Shown: in pieces, positions 40,329 to 51,600 of the stretch | How positions within the stretch are numbered: the stretch's first letter is position 1 | Layout of the letters: the number at the start of each line of letters is the position of its first letter | Assembly: GCF_000209165.1 (NCBI RefSeq) | Contig: NC_009068.1 | Span: forward strand, 124,001-188,000 | Source: Scheffersomyces stipitis CBS 6054 | Lineage: Eukaryota; Ascomycota; Pichiomycetes; Serinales; Debaryomycetaceae | Length of the DNA: 64,000 nt | Reading direction: 5' to 3' | Made by a program: the position numbers and the translations under genes | The notes under the pieces: generated by a model | Told to the model about the DNA's origin: nothing | The model's input: only the letters and a program-made list of their open reading frames with translations | The model's database searches: none

Positions 40329-42452
40329 TTACTCAGTATGAGAAAATGATAATGCACGATCAATCTGAGTTAAAAGATCATTCCAGGTATCAAGACATGT
40401 GGGCTTTGTTTTCATTTGTATGGAGTATATGAGCTCAGCATCTGAATCTTCATCAGTTTCAGAAGTGTATTGGTCTTCTTGTTCGCTGTCAGGAGTGCCG
40501 TTAATAGTGTTATGCAGCTTATCTTTTCCTATAATTCCTCTAATGGCTTCGTCGTCTGAATCGCTATCTGATTCGGTGTCATTACAAGCTTCTTCATTGA
40601 CTATCTCCATATTTGTGAAGATGGACTCTTCCAGAGATTTAGCCACTGTATTACTATTCATCAAGCTTTCTGAAAGCAGACGGGTCATTTTGGTTGGTAA
40701 CGAAATTGGCTGCGAAAATGTCTTTTGTGTATCGGCTGCGAAATTATTCAGTAGAACAGAGTCAACTGTGCTCACTCTAGCTGGCGCTGAAAACGTTGGA
40801 AGAATAATCGTCGAAGTCAAGAAGTCAACGGGGAAATTAAATTGGAGATCTGAAGTAGCGATAACCCATTTCTCAATCACGGAATTCAGTTCTGATGTAA
40901 ACCACACATTGGAAGTAGGGGATCCTTTATCAAAACCTGAAATGCGAACTATGGCAGGTTGAGTAATGTGGACCTTACTTCCTGTCAAGGAGTATAAGAG
41001 TGGCTCTGAATGAAGATCCCATATGGCGAGGTAGTTTTCAAAAAGATAGACTATCTTTTTTATGAAACAGCTTTTCTCGGGGCCCTCGTAGCTTACAAGA
41101 AGATGGTCAGCCAATCTCAACGAACCAAACATCAACAAACTGGTCAATCTGAACCCTCGAGAGTTTTCCAAGATATACTTTATAAAGTGATTCTTGAGTG
41201 TATCTATGGCTAAATTAGAATACAATCTCATTTTAATAGTAGAATTATGAGCTGTGGAGTTGCTAGGAGAAGGTGAGGGTGACATCGAGAGAAGTGAGAA
41301 GGTCTCGTAGGAATACCCGTTTGAAGCTCTAAAGAATGACATAGTATCTCTGGGGATGTTGTACTGTGGGGTCCTGAATTCTATATCTTCCTTCAACGGA
41401 TTCAATGATGTTGACCTTAAAGTCATTCTTGAAGTTCTGGCTGGAATAGGGCTAGACAATGTAGAATTTAGTGCAACTATATTGCTGCTTCTTCTGCCTA
41501 CATTCTTCCTATTGAAAGCGACGACTGCACTGTTAACCCTTTCTTCTAAGAGATTCTCATCCAATGGGACCAAATTTGACGGGTTTGATGCAGTAATGCA
41601 CTTCAAACCTCGACAAGAGGGGAGTACAACTTCCATGATTTCTGACAAGGAGCAACTGGTAGCGACGATTTGATTGGAAAAAGCGGATTCGATCTCGTAA
41701 TCTACAGTGACTTCGAAACACTCTCCATGGATGATATCCCCACATTTCAAGGTTACAAACTTCTCGTTAGTCAAAGTCGACTTCAAGTACTCATCACAGA
41801 TATGGCATTTCCTATCAAGGGTGTCAGCTGCAGAAGGTTTATTAGTGTGAGTGCCCTGACTCTTAATGAAGATGAAAGGTTTGACCTTGGGACCTTTTGT
41901 GGGAGTTATGGGACTACTGCCTTGCAGAAGCAGGGGAGGAATGGGAAAAGCTGTTTCCACTAGAGGACTTTTTGGGTCAAGGCTGGTGAGTTGGTAGGAA
42001 TCGACGAATAGCTTTTTACCTTTGAACTTTGACTTTTTCGAAGAAGATGAAGCCGGGGACAGAAATTTGAAGCCTCCATCAAAATAAGAGTCTGGATTGG
42101 TGCAAGGAGTATCGAATTGATCAGTATTGTCAGCTGAGTTCCATCCAGACGGCCCAGACCAAGACCTTTTTGGCAGACCCAGAAAGGTAGGAGTAACTGG
42201 AGGAAGAAAAAGTGAATTGTATTTATTAGACGAGGATGGAGAAGAAGACGCTAGGGCAACAGCTCTGTGAGTATCTGGGGGAGTAACTACAAGGAGGGTG
42301 GATAGTGAAGTATTCGAAAAATTCTGCAGAAGGTGGGACTGAAGCAGGTTGGGGTTGCCATTGGTGGACGAGCGGGGGGTCCTATCTGATTTTCGAGTAG
42401 TTAATCTCTTTTTCCAGCCACCTTTGCGGGAGTTTGGGGAGACGGGCTTCAT
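40329..42452 (-). CDS. STE5: Ste5/Cst5-like mating MAPK scaffold (RING-H2)
   Basis: The 707-residue protein starts MKPVSPNSRKGGWKKRLTTR at the first in-frame ATG; this basic N-terminus resembles the membrane/nuclear-targeting PM segment of Ste5. A RING-H2 domain lies at ~216-285 (CHICDEYL, LKCGDIIHGEC, then CRGLKC). A Ser/Thr-rich linker is followed by a PH-like region at ~400-560 (AIWDLHSEPLLYSLTG, VHITQPAIVRISGF), and by an acidic Ser/Asp-rich C-terminus. Ste5 binds Gbeta-gamma through the RING and assembles Ste11-Ste7-Fus3; Candida Cst5 is the shorter equivalent. The length is well under the 917 aa of S. cerevisiae Ste5, consistent with loss or reduction of the C-terminal VWA domain. Orthology is inferred from the RING, the order of parts and the overall character. 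Confidence 0.77.
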   Translation of the reverse strand: MKPVSPNSRKGGWKKRLTTRKSDRTPRSSTNGNPNLLQSHLLQNFSNTSLSTLLVVTPPDTHRAVALASSSPSSSNKYNSLFLPPVTPTFLGLPKRSWSGPSGWNSADNTDQFDTPCTNPDSYFDGGFKFLSPASSSSKKSKFKGKKLFVDSYQLTSLDPKSPLVETAFPIPPLLLQGSSPITPTKGPKVKPFIFIKSQGTHTNKPSAADTLDRKCHICDEYLKSTLTNEKFVTLKCGDIIHGECFEVTVDYEIESAFSNQIVATSCSLSEIMEVVLPSCRGLKCITASNPSNLVPLDENLLEERVNSAVVAFNRKNVGRRSSNIVALNSTLSSPIPARTSRMTLRSTSLNPLKEDIEFRTPQYNIPRDTMSFFRASNGYSYETFSLLSMSPSPSPSNSTAHNSTIKMRLYSNLAIDTLKNHFIKYILENSRGFRLTSLLMFGSLRLADHLLVSYEGPEKSCFIKKIVYLFENYLAIWDLHSEPLLYSLTGSKVHITQPAIVRISGFDKGSPTSNVWFTSELNSVIEKWVIATSDLQFNFPVDFLTSTIILPTFSAPARVSTVDSVLLNNFAADTQKTFSQPISLPTKMTRLLSESLMNSNTVAKSLEESIFTNMEIVNEEACNDTESDSDSDDEAIRGIIGKDKLHNTINGTPDSEQEDQYTSETDEDSDAELIYSIQMKTKPTCLDTWNDLLTQIDRALSFSHTE

Positions 42453-42924
42453 CGTGATAAAAACATACAAGAGTTATATGTTAATTTTACTTAGGAAAGG
42501 TGAAAAAGTAGACAAGATGAAAAGAATCTTAAGCAAAAAGGGATGAAAGAATATTTAAAATGAATGATTAGAATTATAGGAAAATGTAGCTCCTACAGTA
42601 GTACAGAGAAAGACAGACATTTTGAAACCATTCTGAGGAAAACGTGGAATATATAGGACCCTGAGATCAAGGGATTTTTAATCTCTAAGATAAGATTTAG
42701 AGTTTTCTCTCCTCATTTAGGGAGATGTTTCAGAATACGAGGTACATAAAGCTGCGACTGCGTTGCCTGATTGGGACGCAAATTTCGTGCGTCTAAGAAA
42801 GTCTTCGATAGGGAGATTGGAGAACTGAGAGATAAGCCGATCAACACAAACAAGGAGAGCTTGATAGAGATACAAGTATCAATGGAGATAGAGCAGGAGA
42901 TAGAGACAGAATCGGATATCGCGA

Positions 42925-42975
42925 TAGCGAGTTCATAGCGAGTTCATAGCGAGTTCATAGCGAGTTCATAGCGAG
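42925..42975 (+). repeat. 11-bp tandem repeat (TAGCGAGTTCA), 4.6 copies
   Basis: Four perfect copies and a partial fifth are present. Each contains the TAGCGAG heptamer that also clusters at 4995-5276 and 6494-6520. It lies ~475-525 bp upstream of the STE5-like ATG. Confidence 0.9.
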
Positions 42976-43809
42976 CAATTGAATATGGAGAGCATGAGGG
43001 GAGATGGCACAGGGGTGTGTGGCTTGCTTTCCGAGAAAGACGTTACTAGCAGACAGACGATACACTTCACTCACGACATATTAATGGCAGCTCAATAAGA
43101 GGGTTCGGCGAAGGTGCAGGGTTTCAAATGAGGAGTCAACCGTGAGCACATATTATACATAAACTGCCACACAACTAGGATGATAAGCTTTTTAGATTGG
43201 TAAGCATGAATTACACATTTTCCAGGTGGAGATCTCAATCTACACGATAATTTGGCCGGTCTGCCCCTTTCTGATATCTGTAGAGTGACGCTGGTTCGAG
43301 CTGGAAGTCCAGGGGCACACTGTTAGCCAGCATTGTGGATTCAGCAGTTTCTTTCTTGCAGTCCCTTTGACAGGTTCACTATTGTGCATTATGTAAAGCG
43401 ATGCAAGAGGGGACTAATTATTTGAAGACGTAATTAACGGGCTGCCGGTAATTACAGATTCTGCGTAATTGAAGTATTGTAGAAAAAGACAGCAGCCGCA
43501 TACATTTCAGGGCACGTCTCCTCGATCAGGAATTAATGATTCGCCGAATAGTCTTGGAAATGCTACAATTTGCCAAAAGGAGACTACAGAGACCAGTTTT
43601 CTGAGGTATTCCTCAGACAAGACATTCCGGATATGGAATACCAGGCTGGAGATTCTATGGTAGGTGTTCCATGGACATGCTGGTATAGTTGTACAGTATA
43701 AAGCCAGGAAATAAGGTATTTAGTTTGCAGTAGCCGAGAGGTCTACTTTATAGACCTACTAAATTCTCACTACTGTAGGTACAAAAAATCGTGCGCCTAA
43801 TAATGCACC

Positions 43810-43831
43810 GAGATCTGCAAGCTCAGATCTC
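43810..43831. repeat. Perfect 8-bp inverted repeat with 6-nt spacer
   Basis: GAGATCTG, spacer CAAGCT, then CAGATCTC. It lies ~290 bp upstream of PDA1 and just before a CACGTG box; it may be a dimeric factor site. Confidence 0.6.
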
Positions 43832-43842
43832 TGCAACCGTGG

Positions 43843-43848
43843 CACGTG
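43843..43848. promoter_or_regulatory. CACGTG box upstream of PDA1
   Basis: The box is 269 bp before the PDA1 ATG in GGCACGTGAT. Confidence 0.4.
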
Positions 43849-44116
43849 ATTTGCGCGGACAATTACCACCGACGCGATATTGCCCGAGTCTGCGGCACTG
43901 GCCCGCTGCGGATGTGTGCTTCCCGTAGATGAGAAAAGTTTTGGATAAATACAGAGATCTGTTTGTCGGTCAGACGTCTTCTACTTAACGCTGCTGTTAG
44001 TTCGTCTGTGTGATTCTACTAGTCTGAGTCTTTATCAGTTCAGTTGTAGTGTGAGTTCTGAATTGTTCTAATTGTTAGTTCATTGAATTCATAGTTCTTA
44101 TAGTAGCTCATCTAAT

Positions 44117-45307
44117 ATGTTACGTACTGCTGCTGTTCGTCCTCTTAAGGGCGGTGTTGTCATCGCCAGAAGAGCCATGGCCTCGTCCAGCGACTTGGTC
44201 AGCATCGAATTGCCTGAATCGTCGTTTGAAGGCTACAACTTGGAGATCCCCGAGTTGACTTTCGAAACCGAAAAGGAAACCTTGTTGAAGATGTACAAGG
44301 ATATGATCATCATCAGAAGAATGGAAATGGCTTCAGACGCCTTGTACAAGGCCAAGAAGATCAGAGGGTTCTGCCACTTGTCTGTTGGTCAAGAAGCCAT
44401 TGCCGTTGGAATTGAGAACGCCATTACTCCTGAAGATACTGTCATCACCTCTTACAGATGTCACGGTTTTGCTTTCATGAGAGGTGCTTCTGTCAAGGAA
44501 GTTCTCGGAGAATTGATGGGTAAGAGATCTGGTGTTTCTTATGGTAAAGGTGGTTCTATGCACATGTTTGCCCCAGGCTTTTACGGAGGAAACGGTATCG
44601 TTGGAGCTCAAGTTCCATTGGGTGCTGGTTTAGCTTTCTCCCACAAGTACAGGGGACAGAAGGCTGCTGCCTTCACTTTGTACGGTGACGGTGCCTCCAA
44701 CCAGGGACAAGTTTTCGAAGCCTACAACATGGCCAAGTTGTGGAACTTGCCTTGTATCTTTGCCTGTGAAAACAACAAGTACGGTATGGGTACTGCTGCT
44801 GCCAGATCCTCTGCTATTACTGAGTACTACAAGAGAGGTCAATACATTCCTGGTTTGAAGATCAACGGTATGGACGTTTTGGCTACCTACCAGGCTTCCA
44901 AGTTTGCCAAGGACTGGGCTGCTCAAGGCAACGGACCATTGGTTTTGGAATACGAAACCTACAGATACGGTGGTCACTCCATGTCTGACCCAGGTACCAC
45001 CTACAGAACAAGAGAAGAAGTGCAACACATGAGATCCAGAAACGATCCTATTGCCGGCTTAAAGGCTACTTTGTTGGACAAGGGCATTGCTACCGAAGAA
45101 GAAATCAAGTCCTATGACAAGGCTGCCAGAAAGTACGTCGACGAACAAGTCGCTGCTGCTGAAGCTGACGCTCCTCCTGAAGCCAAGATGGACATCTTAT
45201 TCGAAGATGTATATGTCCCAGGATCTGAAATCCCAGTGTTGAGAGGCAGAATCTCGGACGACTCGTGGGACTTCAAGAACAAAACTTTCTTGAACAAGGT
45301 CTACTAG
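44117..45307 (+). CDS. PDA1: Pyruvate dehydrogenase E1 alpha subunit, mitochondrial
   Basis: The 396-residue protein has a short basic presequence (MLRTAAVRPLKGGVVIARRA). The TPP-binding motif GDGASNQGQ begins at ~190 and ends in ENNKYGMGT (~219). GFCHLSVGQEA and the SYRCHGFAFMRG block lie before it. The phosphorylation loop YRYGGHSMSDPGTTYR (~290-305) includes the Ser targeted by PDH kinase. With E1 beta it decarboxylates pyruvate and transfers acetyl groups to E2. Codon use is extremely biased (AAG, GGT, TTG, GCT), so high expression is expected. The length matches the fungal family. It shares a long upstream region with the divergent STE5-like gene. Confidence 0.97.
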   Translation: MLRTAAVRPLKGGVVIARRAMASSSDLVSIELPESSFEGYNLEIPELTFETEKETLLKMYKDMIIIRRMEMASDALYKAKKIRGFCHLSVGQEAIAVGIENAITPEDTVITSYRCHGFAFMRGASVKEVLGELMGKRSGVSYGKGGSMHMFAPGFYGGNGIVGAQVPLGAGLAFSHKYRGQKAAAFTLYGDGASNQGQVFEAYNMAKLWNLPCIFACENNKYGMGTAAARSSAITEYYKRGQYIPGLKINGMDVLATYQASKFAKDWAAQGNGPLVLEYETYRYGGHSMSDPGTTYRTREEVQHMRSRNDPIAGLKATLLDKGIATEEEIKSYDKAARKYVDEQVAAAEADAPPEAKMDILFEDVYVPGSEIPVLRGRISDDSWDFKNKTFLNKVY

Positions 45308-45602
45308 AAAAGAAATATAGACGCACATAAATATATCATAGGCAGGAGTCTCTTGTGACTGTAGAGTTAGGAATAAAAGAGAAGATATATAAATAATACG
45401 AGAAATGTAGTGACGAATAAATATATAGAAGTCCATATTGCAAGCAGACTGTTCACTTCACGTCTCGAGTGAAAATCATGTATGCAGGATACTCCAGAGA
45501 GATGAGATTCATTCATATCGAAATATCATAGACAACCAGTATCTGTTTCTTTATTGTCTTATATATAAAAAGTTATCAATTGTATCATTACATCCTTGAA
45601 TC

Positions 45603-48600
45603 ATGTCAGGTTCGGGAGAGGCAAAGCTGAACCAATACAGTTACGATGAGATGTCTAACAAAGTGATTCGTAACTCACACAGGCCGCGACAAGATGATGA
45701 AAAGTACAATCCATCTTCATTGATTGGACACATTTCCGTTCTGGAAATGGGGAGTCGAGTTTCAAAAGGTAGCAATAGCGACAGAGAAAAGAAATCAAGC
45801 TCGTTGGTGAAAAAGTCAGCAAATTCTGGAGAACCCAAATCCATTGCACAGTATACTTCAGCATATGAGAACATTTCGTATCAGCCTACGAATGAAGAAA
45901 CGGGACACATATTCGACCTCTTGATGGCGGAAGTGCGACAGGTCTTGCCTGATTCAAACCACGAAGTCGTTCTATCAGCGTCTGACGCAATTTTGGAGAT
46001 TTTGAAAGAAAAAGACCTGACTGTAGGAGAGAAGAAGAAACAGATAATAGAGCTTATAGACTATCAGATTTCTGACGTTCAATTGAACGAGTTGATAAAC
46101 TTATCGAACCGAATTTATGACTATGATATCGGCCATGTTGATTTAGAAAATACTGCTAACGATGAGTCTCCTGACGAGATCGTAGCGGTAGAGTTTGACA
46201 TGAGTGATGACGATGGAGAAGTTGAAGAGGACATTCCTGAAGAAATAGAAAATGATCACAACAATATAATAAATAGAGAAGAGGAAGAGAATGACTCTCA
46301 GGCATTAACCAACGAAGTTATAATAGCCGAATCTACAAAGAAGGAAGCAGAAGATTATACACTTTCGATAAAAGATATCGATGAGTACTTCCTACAACGG
46401 AGAATACTGAAATTATTCGACAGTGCAGATGCTGCCGAGAGTCTGGAAAAGGCAAAGGAAGTCTATAAGATTATGATTGACAAGGATGTGTCTGACCGAG
46501 ACTTAGAGAACGAGATTATGGAGTTGATGGATTATGACCATTTTGATTTCGTCAGACTTTGCATAGAAAACAGATGGAAGATTGTATATAGAATACAGCT
46601 ATTGCAAGCTGAAGACTCCGATGGAGAAAATAAGCTATTTGAGGAGATGAAAAAGCTTGGATTATCTGACTTGGTAGCCGAATTTGTCGAAGGAACACAA
46701 AAGAAACGAAGGCTCTCTGAGGCTGAAGATCCGACAAAAGGTAAAAAGATTAAAAGTGAAAAGAAAACAAGAGAACCAAAAATTGTTGATTTGGATGCTC
46801 TTTCATTTGACCAGGGTTCAAGGTTGATGACCAATACTTCAATAAAATTACCCCAAGGATCGTATCAACAGAATAAGAAATCATACAACCTGATCTACAT
46901 CCCACCACCTAATCCTCCGCCTCAGGAAGAAGGGGAGAAACTAGTCTCTATAGAAGACTTACCACAATGGGCAAGAGTAGCATTCCCAACTACAGAAACA
47001 ACCCATTTAAACAGAGTACAATCCAAAGTGTTTCCAGAAGCATTCCACTCGGACAGAAACCTTCTACTTTGCGCTCCAACTGGTGCGGGTAAAACCAATG
47101 TAGCCATGTTATCTGTGCTCAGGACAATCAACAACTATAGAAACGCAGAAACAGGAAAAATTGACCTTAAAAATTTCAAAATAGTCTACATCGCACCATT
47201 GAAAGCTTTGGTTCAAGAACAAATGCGTGAATTCCAAAGAAGATTAACTTCCAATTTCAACCTTGTTGTCAACGAATTGACAGGTGACTCCAGCTTATCA
47301 GCTCGTCAGATCCATGAGACTCAGGTCATTGTCACGACTCCTGAAAAGTGGGATGTAGTAACAAGAAAGAATGATGTTCCCTACGTTAAACTTGTCAGAT
47401 TAATAATCATTGATGAAATCCATTTGTTGCACGACGAAAGAGGGCCAGTTCTTGAGAACATTCTAAGTAGAACTTTGAGACAAGTAGAAGCTACGGCTGA
47501 GCCTGTTAGACTTATTGGACTTTCTGCTACCTTGCCTAACTACAAAGATGTTGCACAATTCCTCAGGGTTGATCTTCAAAAGGGTTTGTTCTACTTCGAT
47601 GCTTCGTACCGTCCTTGTCCTTTAGAGCAACAGTTTATTGGTATCAAGGAAAAGAAGGCCATCAAAAAATTAACAGCCATGAACGAAGCCTGTTACGACA
47701 AGTTGCTTGAATGCATAACAAAAAAACATCAACTAATCATATTTGTACACTCTAGAAAAGATACTTTTAAGACAGCCAAATGGCTCAAAGACAAATTGGA
47801 AGAAGATGGAAAGTCGTGGAATACTGAAGTTAGTACAGCAGAAATCTTGAAACAAGAGGCCAATGGTTTCAAGGATTTAAGTTTGAAAGAAATAGTGCCA
47901 GGAGGAATAGGAATTCACCACGCTGGTTTGATCAAAGGGGAAAGGAGTGTGGTTGAAGATTTGTTTGCTCAGGGCCATCTTCAAGTTCTTGTTTCTACTG
48001 CTACGTTAGCGTGGGGTGTGAATTTGCCTGCTCATACTGTTATCATTAAGGGTACAGAAACTTACTCCCCTGAAAGAGGAACCTGGATTCAATTATCACC
48101 TCAGGATATTTTGCAAATGTTGGGTAGAGCTGGTAGACCTAGATATGACAAAAGTGGAGAGGGTGTTATAATTACGTCACAAGATGATATCCAATACTAC
48201 TTGGCCATCCTCAACCAGCAGTTGCCCATTGAGTCGCAACTAATGAGCAGATTGCCTGATAGTGTAAATGCTGAGGTTGTTCTTGGTACCATTAAATCAA
48301 GAGAAGATGCTGTGAGCTGGCTAGGATACACCTATTTGTACATTAGAATGTTGCAAACCCCAGCATTGTATCACGTCGGTGCTGATTATGGCGATGACAA
48401 GATACTTTATGAGAGAAGGGTAGATTTGGTACACAGTGCTTTGACTATTCTCCATGAAAGCAAGTTGATCATTTACGATGAACTTAGTGGAAGCGTTAAG
48501 TCAACCGAGCTAGGGAGAATATCATCGCACTTCTACATCAACTACGACACAATTAAATTGTACAACACTCAATTGAAGTCGTGGTTTTCTGAAATCGAGA

Positions 48601-51600
48601 TCCTCAAAGTTTTCGCTTCTTCAGGAGAGTTCAAGTTCATTCCTTCAAGACAGGAAGAGAAATTGGAAGTGGCCAAGTTGATGGAAAAATGTCCTATTCC
48701 TATCAAAGAAAGACCCAATGAGCCACTTGCGAAAGTAAACATATTGTTGCAGACTTACATTTCCAACTTGAAGTTGGATGGATTCGCGTTGATGGCGGAC
48801 ATGACATATATCTCCCAGAATGCAGGTCGTTTGCTAAGGGCAATGTATGAAATCGCTTTGAAGAAAGGTTGGTCCTCGGTTTCGAAGACTCTTCTCAACT
48901 TTTGCAAAATGGTATCCCGTCGAATGTGGACAGCCAATTCTCCATTCAGGCAATTTGGAGCGTTCGTTTCCAAAGATATTGTTAAAGCAACAGAAAGTTC
49001 ACATTTACCTTGGCTAAGCTACTTTACTTTGGATGCCGCTGAGCTTGCCGAAGCAATTAACTTTAAGGGTAATAGTGGGAAGGCATATCAGCTCTTGCAG
49101 AAATTTCCTAAGCTCTCTCTAAGTTATTACTGTCAACCAATTACTTCAAGTTTGGTCAGAGTTCAAATCGAAGCCATCGCCAACTGGGAATGGGACTATG
49201 AAATACATGGCAATTCCGAGAGTTTCGTAGTCCTTGTTGAGGATTGTGATGGCGAAAAGATCCTTTACGCAGACAAATTGGTTATCAACGAAAAGTATGC
49301 TGGCCGCGAACATTTGATTGACTTTGTTGTGCCAATTTTGGAGCCTGATCAGCCGGCTTACTTCGTCAGCTTGATTAGCGAAAAATGGATACAAAGTGAA
49401 TGGAAGATTCCTATTGTTCTTTCAGATTTGAGATTTCCGAAGAAATTCCCTAGTTTGACGGAGCTGATAAAATTGCAAAATGTTCCTACAACATCTTTGA
49501 GGAATCCACAATTTATCGAATCATTTGAATTTTCTTATTTCAATAAATTCCAATCTCAGATTTTCCCAAATTTATTTGGAAGTAATGAAAATATCTTCAT
49601 TGGAATATCTAAAGGTGGTGGTAAAACTGTTTGTGCCGAGCTTGCAATTTTGAACCATTGGAATGAAGCTGGTGGCCGCATAGTATACTTAACACCAAAT
49701 AAGAGCAAGATCGAAAAGCTTGCCAGGGTTTGGACTAAAAAGTACAACAACTTAGAAAAGTCTGTTTCGAAACTATCTGGTGAAGTTGCTAAGGATGTTT
49801 CTGTTCTTGGATCGAACCATTTAGTTCTTGCTACTCCAGTACAGTTCTATCGTCTTTCTAATCGTTGGAGACAAAGAAAAGCAGTACAAGCAGTCGATTT
49901 GATAATCGCTGATGATCTTCACACACTCGGTGCAAACCGAAAAGGGTCTATGTACGAAGTTGTCCTTGCAAGAATGAGATTCATTTCTGCTCAGAAGCAA
50001 ACGAACTTAAGAATTGTAGCACTTTCTTCTTCGGTTGCTAATGGTAGAGACATTGGTGAATGGCTTGGATGTGCAAAGAATAACATATTTAATTTTGATC
50101 CGAAGGAAAGGTTCAATGAAATCAAGGAAATTGAATTACAAGCAAGCAGCGTTGAAAGAAAGGATTTGGTAGTTTCTTCATTTTTAAACCAAACATATGA
50201 CTTTTTGAAACTTGACTCAGAAGGAAAAAAAATTGTCTTTGTGCCATCAAGAAAGCACTGTATTGAAATTGCAATTGAATTTGTACAGAGAGCTAGTCTT
50301 GACAATTTGCAATTGTTGAAAGTCGAAATCGAAGACTTGAAGCCATATTTAAAGAGAGTAACCGATGAAACTATTAAAGAGATGCTTTCATATGGGGTTG
50401 GCTGCTACTACGAAGGGATGAATGCCACGGATAAGGTGATTGTGGAAAAAATGTTTGAGAATAATGTTCTCAGTATTCTTTTGGCCGCAAAAGAGACATC
50501 CTCATACGCCCCAGCTGCAGATGGCATAGTTGTTCTAAGCACGCAGGAGTACGATGGCAAGGAGCATCGTTATATTGACTATTCTGTTAATGACATATTG
50601 GAGATGGTAGGTTGTTGCAAGAATGGTTTGATCAATCAAGGAAATGTATTGATTCTCACCAACGAATGTAAGTTGAAGTTCTACAGCAAGTTTTTGAATG
50701 AGCCAGCTCCTGTTGAAAGTTATGTACCTACAATGGTCCATGACTTATTTCTCAGTGAGATCAGTTGCAAAACATTCACGTCCAAACAAGATTGCATGGA
50801 TTGGTTTACATTTACCTACTTTTACCGTAGATTGCAAATTAATCCAAGTTTCTATGATGCAAAAGACACTTCTCAATTGGGCATCTCTGAATTCCTTTCT
50901 GAAATGATTGAATCTACACTTTCAGATTTGGAAGGTGCCAAATTGATTGAATTTGAAGGTAATGAAGGTGATGAAGATGAAGAAGATGAAGAAGATGAAG
51001 AAGATGAAGAAACGATTGTTCCTTTGAATGGCGCTATGATAGCTGCTCATTATAATGTCCTGTTCAATTCTATGAAGTTATTCGCTGGTCTTGACAACCG
51101 TGTGAAGTTGAAGGGTATTTTACAGGCCATCACGTCCGCTGAAGAATTTGAGTTGATTCCTGTCAGATATAATGAGGACAGTATTCTTTCCAGAATCTAT
51201 AACAAGGTGCCATATAAGGTAGATGATGAAAATTATGAATCTCCGTTCTTCAAAGCTTTTATTCTCTTACAAGCGCACTTTTCCAGAATCCCACTTCCAG
51301 TTGATTTACAAATCGATCAAAAGATTGTATTGAACACCATCTTGAACTTGCTATATGCATGCATTGATACACTTTCTAGTGAAGGTTACTTGAATGCTAT
51401 CAATGCTATGGACTTGTCACAAATGGTGGTTCAAGCCGTATGGAACAATGATAGTCCTTTGAAACAGGTTCCAAACTTCACCAATGACATCCTCAAGAGA
51501 TGTGCAACGTATAAGGTTGAAACAGTGTATGATATCATGTCTCTTGAAGATGATGAAAGAGACGACGTCTTGCGATTGGAGGGGGATAAACTCAACCGTG

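Larger units (their letters stand above)
42453..44116. promoter_or_regulatory. 1.66-kb divergent promoter region, STE5/PDA1
   Basis: The region contains an 11-bp tandem repeat (42925-42975), a perfect inverted repeat (43810-43831) and CACGTG (43843-43848). Short frames occur but none is convincing. I see no RNA gene. Confidence 0.5.

Noticed and set aside
43284..43300. GGTTCGAGCTGG resembling a tRNA T-loop
   Set aside because: The fixed C of the B box is missing and no stems form.
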